From JAHEFT01 sp963766195 (GTDB lineage: Bacteria; Pseudomonadota; Gammaproteobacteria; Xanthomonadales; SZUA-36), in NCBI GenBank assembly GCA_963766195.1, contig CAVXYY010000005.1, forward strand, positions 186,001 through 250,000: DNA of 64,000 bases. The letters are read 5' to 3'. Positions 59,673-64,000 of this stretch are shown here, in pieces. A program made the position numbers and the translations under genes. The notes beneath the pieces were generated by a model. The model was not told the DNA's origin. It made no database searches and saw only the letters and a program-made list of their open reading frames with translations. Every line of letters starts with the position of its first letter. Position 1 is the first letter of the stretch.

Positions 59673-61318
59673 GACTTCGCTCCTGACAATGCAGCCGCTA
59701 CGATCTCGCGGGCCTCCTGCTGGATCCGATGCAGGTGTTCCGCCCCTTTGAAACTCTCGGCATAGATTTTATAGATGTTTTCGGTTCCGGAGGGCCGTGC
59801 GGCGAACCAGCCGTTTTCGGTCACCACCTTGAGGCCGCCAATCGCTGCACCGTTGCCGGGCGCCCTGGTCAGCCTGGCGGTGATCGGCTCGCCGGCCAGT
59901 TCGGTGGCCGTGACCTGCTCCGGTGCAAGCTCCGTCAGGACCGCTTTTTCCGCCGGGCTGGCGGGCGCATCGATGCGCTCGTATACCGGTGATCCAAACT
60001 GTTTTTCAAGGTCCCGGTAATGCTCGGAGGGATCACGGCCGGTGCGGGCCAGGATCTCGGCTGCCAGCAGGTCCATGATGATGCCGTCCTTGTCCGTGGT
60101 CCAGACCGTTCCGTCTTTGCGCAGGAACGAAGCGCCCGCGCTTTCTTCGCCGCCAAACCCGTAAGAACCATCGAGCAAGCCGTCGACGAACCATTTGAAG
60201 CCGACCGGCACCTCGCTCATTTTCCGCCCGCTGGCTTTGGCGATCCGGTCAATCATGCTGCTGCTGACCAGCGTCTTGCCGATCGCGGCATCCTCGCGCC
60301 AGCCCGACCGGTTGGCGAACAGGTAGGAAATAGCGACGGCCAGGTAATGGTTCGGGTTCATCAGGCCCGCCGTGGGCGTCACGATGCCGTGGCGGTCGAA
60401 ATCGGTGTCGTTGCCAAACGCAATGTCGTACTTGTCCTTGAGTCCGATCAGCCCGGCCATCGCGGGTGGCGAGGAACAGTCCATGCGGATCTTGCCGTCC
60501 TTGTCGACGCACATGAAACGGAAGGTGGGATCAATGCTGGCGCTGACCAGGTCGAGGTTCAGGCGGTATTTTTCGGCGATGGGTTTCCAGTAGGCAATAC
60601 CCGAACCACCCATCGGGTCGGCGCCGATATGGACGCCGGACTCCCGGATAAGATCCATGTCCAGCACGTTTTCAAGGTCGTAGACGTAGGGTGTGATGTA
60701 ATCGCGCCGGTGCACGTTATTCTTTTGCAGCGCGCGGTTCCACGGCACGCGCCTGATGGCGCCCGGATCAGCCAGCAGTTCATTGGCGCGGCGTTCGATC
60801 ACCCGGGTGATCCCGGTATCCGCCGGACCGCCGCTCGGCGGGTTGTACTTGAATCCGCCGTCAGCCGGCGGGTTGTGTGAAGGCGTGATCACCACGCCGT
60901 CCGCCTGGCGGCCCGGATTGTCCCGGTTGTGGCACAGGATGGCGTGGGAGATGACCGGTGTCGGCGTATAGCCGTAATCCGCATCGATCACCACCTCGAC
61001 ACCGTTGGCGGCGAAAACCTCCACCGCGCTGATCAGGGCCGGCTCGGACAAGGCATGGGTGTCCATTCCAAGGAACAACGGGCCGGAGATGCCGGCGGAT
61101 GAGCGATACTCGCAAACGGCCTGGCTGATCGCCAGGATATGCGCCTCGTTGAAGGTCAGGAGGGCTGAGCTGCCCCGGTGCCCGGATGTGCCGAAAGCGA
61201 CGCGGTGTGCCGGTTCCGCAGGGTCCGGAGACAGGCTGTAGTACTGGCTGACCAGCCGCGGAATATTTTCCAGGATCGATTCGGGAGCCGGCATGCCAGC
61301 CAGTGGATGCATTGCCAT
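59669..61318 (-). CDS. pgm: Phosphoglucomutase (alpha-D-glucose phosphate specific)
   Basis: A 549-residue enzyme that interconverts glucose 1-phosphate and glucose 6-phosphate. RVAFGTSGHRGSS binds the sugar. ITPSHNPPADGGFKYNPPSG holds the phospho-Ser. DTDFDRHG is the magnesium loop, GFGGEESAGASF binds substrate, and ARPSGTENIYKIY is the C-terminal phosphate site. The ATG at 61318 has GGAG nine bases upstream. The same frame stays open for 345 more codons upstream, but that part is only the shadow of the SDR gene. It would connect phosphorolysed or recycled glucose 1-phosphate with glycolysis. Confidence 0.95.
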   Translation of the reverse strand: MAMHPLAGMPAPESILENIPRLVSQYYSLSPDPAEPAHRVAFGTSGHRGSSALLTFNEAHILAISQAVCEYRSSAGISGPLFLGMDTHALSEPALISAVEVFAANGVEVVIDADYGYTPTPVISHAILCHNRDNPGRQADGVVITPSHNPPADGGFKYNPPSGGPADTGITRVIERRANELLADPGAIRRVPWNRALQKNNVHRRDYITPYVYDLENVLDMDLIRESGVHIGADPMGGSGIAYWKPIAEKYRLNLDLVSASIDPTFRFMCVDKDGKIRMDCSSPPAMAGLIGLKDKYDIAFGNDTDFDRHGIVTPTAGLMNPNHYLAVAISYLFANRSGWREDAAIGKTLVSSSMIDRIAKASGRKMSEVPVGFKWFVDGLLDGSYGFGGEESAGASFLRKDGTVWTTDKDGIIMDLLAAEILARTGRDPSEHYRDLEKQFGSPVYERIDAPASPAEKAVLTELAPEQVTATELAGEPITARLTRAPGNGAAIGGLKVVTENGWFAARPSGTENIYKIYAESFKGAEHLHRIQQEAREIVAAALSGAKS

Positions 61319-61331
61319 GGTATCAATCTCC

Positions 61332-61384
61332 GTAGGAGCGAATTCATTCGCGTTCCCCATTATCGCGAATGAATTCGCTCCTAC
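61332..61384. repeat. REP palindrome 3
   Basis: Perfect 21-base arms (61332-61352, GTAGGAGCGAATTCATTCGC then G; 61364-61384 its complement) with an 11-base loop. The right arm contains the TAG stop codon of the SDR gene. The element fills almost all of the gap between the SDR stop and the pgm start, so it also lies in the pgm leader. Confidence 0.85.
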
Positions 61385-62298
61385 AAGTATTTCATCACCA
61401 ATTTTTCTGAAACCGACCAGAGCCGTGAAGCCATTTCCCTGTCCTGCGCATGGGCGCTCATCCGGGCCGGGTTGCAATCGGCGAAATAGCTGCCGCTGAC
61501 CTTTTCGAGGGCTGGCGAAGTCGCCACGTAGCATTGGGTTGCCGCTCCCTGCGCCACGCTGCGGCTGACCGGCCAGCTGACCAGGCCGGCCAGCATGGTG
61601 CGCAAACTGCCCATATGGCGCCCCAGTGGCGTCATGATAATGCCGGGGTGAATGGCGTTCGAGGTGGCCCGGGTCCCTTCCAGCTTCCTGGCCAGTTCGT
61701 TGGACATCAGCAGGTTGGCCAGCTTGGACTGGCCGTAAAACGTGAACGGCACGTAGCGTTTTTCTCCCGACAGGTTGTCGAAATTGATCCCTCCCGCAAC
61801 CGTGGTGTAGTGACCGAGGCTGGATACCATCACGATACGCCCGGCAGGCGCCTTTTTGACCTGGTCGAGCAGGCGGTTGACCAGCACGAAGTGGCCGAGG
61901 TGGTTGGTCAGGAACTGCATTTCCAGCCCGTATTTCTGCTGCAGTTCCGGCAACGCCATGATGCCGGCATTGCAGATCAGCACGTCGATGGGCCTGTTCA
62001 TGGCCCTGATTTCGTCGGTGCAGGCCGCAACATTGCCCAGGTCGCTCAGTTCGCAAGCCACCGGAATGACGTTTCCATCTACCTTGGCTCCCGCCTCGCG
62101 TGCTTTTTCCCGGGTGCGGGCAGCACCGATGATGGTTGCGCCGCGCCCGGCCAATACGCGCATGGTTTCGAATCCGAGACCGGAGTTGCACCCGGTGATC
62201 AGGATGGTTTTGCCATTGAGGTCGATACCCCTGGTGACTTCTTCGGCCGTTGCGCGGCGCGTGTAGGGCGATCGGGGAACATTTCTGTTTGCGTTCAT
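61381..62298 (-). CDS. Short-chain dehydrogenase, retinol-dehydrogenase-like
   Basis: A 305-residue SDR of the extended retinol dehydrogenase/WWOX-like group. The cofactor motif is TGCNSGLG, followed by CNAGIM (NNAG equivalent), VSSLGHY (Ser) and YGQSKLAN (Tyr and Lys). HPGIIMTPLGRH is the later cofactor loop. The ATG at 62298 fits the family N-terminus; a TTG at 62331 is possible but adds atypical residues and overlaps the REP region. The substrate is unknown. Confidence 0.88.
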   Translation of the reverse strand: MNANRNVPRSPYTRRATAEEVTRGIDLNGKTILITGCNSGLGFETMRVLAGRGATIIGAARTREKAREAGAKVDGNVIPVACELSDLGNVAACTDEIRAMNRPIDVLICNAGIMALPELQQKYGLEMQFLTNHLGHFVLVNRLLDQVKKAPAGRIVMVSSLGHYTTVAGGINFDNLSGEKRYVPFTFYGQSKLANLLMSNELARKLEGTRATSNAIHPGIIMTPLGRHMGSLRTMLAGLVSWPVSRSVAQGAATQCYVATSPALEKVSGSYFADCNPARMSAHAQDREMASRLWSVSEKLVMKYL

Positions 62299-62336
62299 TA
62301 CCGTTATCTGGGGGCTGAATTGTGCAATCAAATGGC

Positions 62337-62376
62337 CGTAGGAGCGATTTCAATCGCGATTAAAATCGCTCCTACG
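62337..62376. repeat. REP palindrome 4
   Basis: Perfect 14-base arms CGTAGGAGCGATTT and AAATCGCTCCTACG flank the 12-base centre CAATCGCGATTA. It lies between the divergent SDR and nadB genes, upstream of both starts. It is the same family as elements 2 and 3 but with different inner bases. Confidence 0.82.
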
Positions 62377-62439
62377 TAATATTGTGCCGGTCATTTATTG
62401 CTTTGACGCGGCCGCGGGAAGGCAGTAACGTCCGTTTAC

Positions 62440-63994
62440 ATGGAAATCATTCGCACGGACTGTCTGGTGATCGGCGCAGGGTTGGCAGGCGCCGCCTATG
62501 CTTTGCACGCTGAGCAGGCCGGCCTTTCCGTCCACATGCTTTCGCTCGGCGGCCCAACCGACGCCAACAGCGACTGGGCGCAGGGCGGGATTATTTACGA
62601 TACGGATGCCGGCTCCGGCTTGCTGGCAAAAGACATCATGGAAGCCAGCGACGGAACGTCCAACCCGGCCGCCGTAGAACAATTGGTCAAATCAGGCCCG
62701 GCTGCCGTCAGGGATTTCCTGATGGATCAGCTGCACGTGGAATTTGACCGTGATGAAAGCGGCGGGCTGGAGTTTACACGCGAGGGCGGGCACAGCGCCC
62801 GCCGCATCATCCATGCGAAGGACCTGACCGGGCATGCGATACTTTCCAACGTGGCCCGGCGGGTGTCGGAGACAGCCGGAATTACCCAGCATTCCGGCGC
62901 GGTCGCGATTGACCTGCTGACACTCTCGCACAACACCGACAGCGTAGCGGACCGCTACGCGCCTCTTACCTGCTTCGGTGCGTTCGTGTTGCCGGCCGGA
63001 GCCGCTGAACCGGTGGCCATCGTGGCGAAAAAAGACGGTGCTGGCAACCGGCGGGCTCGGCCAGGTATTCCAGCACAGCACCAATTTTCCAGGCACTGTT
63101 GGGCATGGTATCGCGATGGCCTACCGGGTCGGCGCACGCCTGATCGACCTGGAGTACGTGCAGTTCCATCCGACCGTGTTCTATGGCAAGCATGCACCCC
63201 GCTTCCTGATCACCGAGGCGATCCGGGGCGAGGGCGCCGTGCTGGTAAACGTCGACGGCAAGCCGTTCATGGAAAAGGTGCACGCGCGCGCATCCCTGGC
63301 GCCCCGTGACATCGTTTCACGCGCGATCCACCAGGAACTGGCCACCAGCGGTGAGCCCTGCGTTTACCTGGACCTGGGATCATTGGACAGTAACTTCGTG
63401 CAGGAACGTTTCCCGTCCATTTACCGGCGTTGCCTGGAGCACGGAATCGACATAGCCACCGACCCGATACCGGTGGTGCCGGCCGCTCATTATTCCTGCG
63501 GTGGCGTGCATGCCGACCTGGAAGGGCGCACCAATATCCTGCACCTCAATGCGATCGGTGAGACCGCCTGCACCGGGCTGCACGGAGCGAACCGGCTTGC
63601 CAGCACCTCGCTTTTGGAGTGCCTGACCAGCGCGATGTTCACGGCCCGCGCCGACGCGAAAGACATCGCCGGAATGGATTTCCATCTTCCCGACCCGAGG
63701 GCCTGGGAAAGTCCCCGCACCGAGGCGGACCTGACCCTGGTGGCCCAGGACCTGAACCTGGTGCAGCAGACCATGTGGAATTACGCGGGCATCGTCCGCT
63801 CCCCCCGGCGGCTGACCCGGGCCCGTCGCATCCTGCTGGAGGCGCGCGAGGAAATCCAGTCGTTCTATCGCGACTGCCGCGTGACGCCGGAACTGGTGGA
63901 ACTGCGCAATGCCGTCCAGACCGCCCTGCTGGTGGTGCATGCCGCCTCCCTGAACCCGAGAAGCAAAGGCGCGCACTACGTTGTAGAAGAGTAG
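62440..63994 (+). CDS. nadB: L-aspartate oxidase (one frameshift)
   Basis: An FAD enzyme that oxidises L-aspartate to iminoaspartate, the first step of NAD synthesis; about 517 residues when repaired. The N-terminus has VIGAGLAGAAYALHAEQAGL (dinucleotide motif) and ANSDWAQGGI. Later blocks are FQHSTNFPGTVGHGIAMAYR, LEYVQFHPTVFYG, SCGGVHADLEGRTNI and GLHGANRLASTSLLEC. The break lies in a run of six A at ~63028-63033: with five A the frame reads VAKKTVLATGG and continues to 63994. An indel in a homopolymer is the simplest cause. The gene sits a few bases from the window edge; no nadA or nadC is visible. Confidence 0.92.
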
Positions 63995-64000
63995 TTTCTA

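Noticed and set aside
59669..62353. An 894-codon frame suggesting a giant phosphoglucomutase fusion
   Set aside because: Only the part from 61318 onward matches phosphoglucomutase. The upstream part is a different frame of the SDR gene and crosses a REP palindrome.

Overview
The window looks like a chromosomal segment of a free-living, probably aquatic or marine gammaproteobacterium of the broad Xanthomonadales/Woeseiales/Wenzhouxiangella kind. This rests on gene content only: TolB/TPR signalling proteins, a TonB-receptor plus tryptophan-halogenase-like starch locus, a class D sortase, a MacAB-type exporter and GTAGGAGCG-type REP palindromes. No rRNA, tRNA, CRISPR array, prophage or insertion sequence was seen.

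Layout. 1-11 kb: the 5' end of a secreted HAF-repeat-like protein, then three related membrane TolB/TPR proteins (one with a winged-helix DNA-binding domain, two with a different N-terminal membrane domain, one of these degraded), a serine beta-lactamase-like hydrolase, an acyltransferase and a POT peptide transporter. 11-14.7 kb: three oxidoreductases and a lipoprotein. 14.7-19 kb: a HypD-like glycyl radical enzyme with its activase, a DUF190 protein and the fluoride channel FluC/CrcB. 19-36.4 kb: an alpha-glucan (starch/maltodextrin) locus with two MFS sugar transporters, a LacI-type repressor with two matching operator palindromes, a TonB-dependent receptor, a flavin-dependent halogenase homologue, a chloride-type alpha-amylase, a GH97 glucosidase, a second exported amylase, MalQ and a GlgX-type debranching enzyme, most of them overlapping by a few bases. 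36.4-42 kb: an amidohydrolase and a MacAB-like exporter (fusion protein, ATPase, two permeases). 42-49 kb: a secreted protein made of two copies of an unrecognised domain, HMG-CoA reductase with an extra N-terminal domain, a Pycsar-effector-like membrane protein, a MAPEG protein, cardiolipin synthase, an ATP-grasp protein and a sortase. 49-64 kb: a giant BNR-repeat protein, a Tat-exported dienelactone hydrolase, two MFS transporters, an NRDE/HAD/GalM operon, phosphoglucomutase with a YpfJ-type zinc peptidase, an SDR and NadB, separated by REP palindromes.

How the genes work together. In the glucan locus, oligosaccharides would enter through the TonB receptor, be cut in the periplasm by the amylases and the GH97 enzyme, cross the inner membrane by MFS carriers, and be processed by MalQ and GlgX. 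Phosphoglucomutase and GalM further along could feed glucose units into central metabolism. The LacI protein probably controls the receptor, itself and one MFS carrier.

Sequence quality. At least fifteen frame breaks interrupt otherwise well-conserved genes, mostly between 34 and 64 kb. Nearly all are repaired by removing one base, often from a short homopolymer. This points to base-call or assembly insertions rather than mass gene decay, so most broken genes are annotated here as single CDS spans. The third TolB/TPR copy (9725-11091) is the exception and looks truly degraded.
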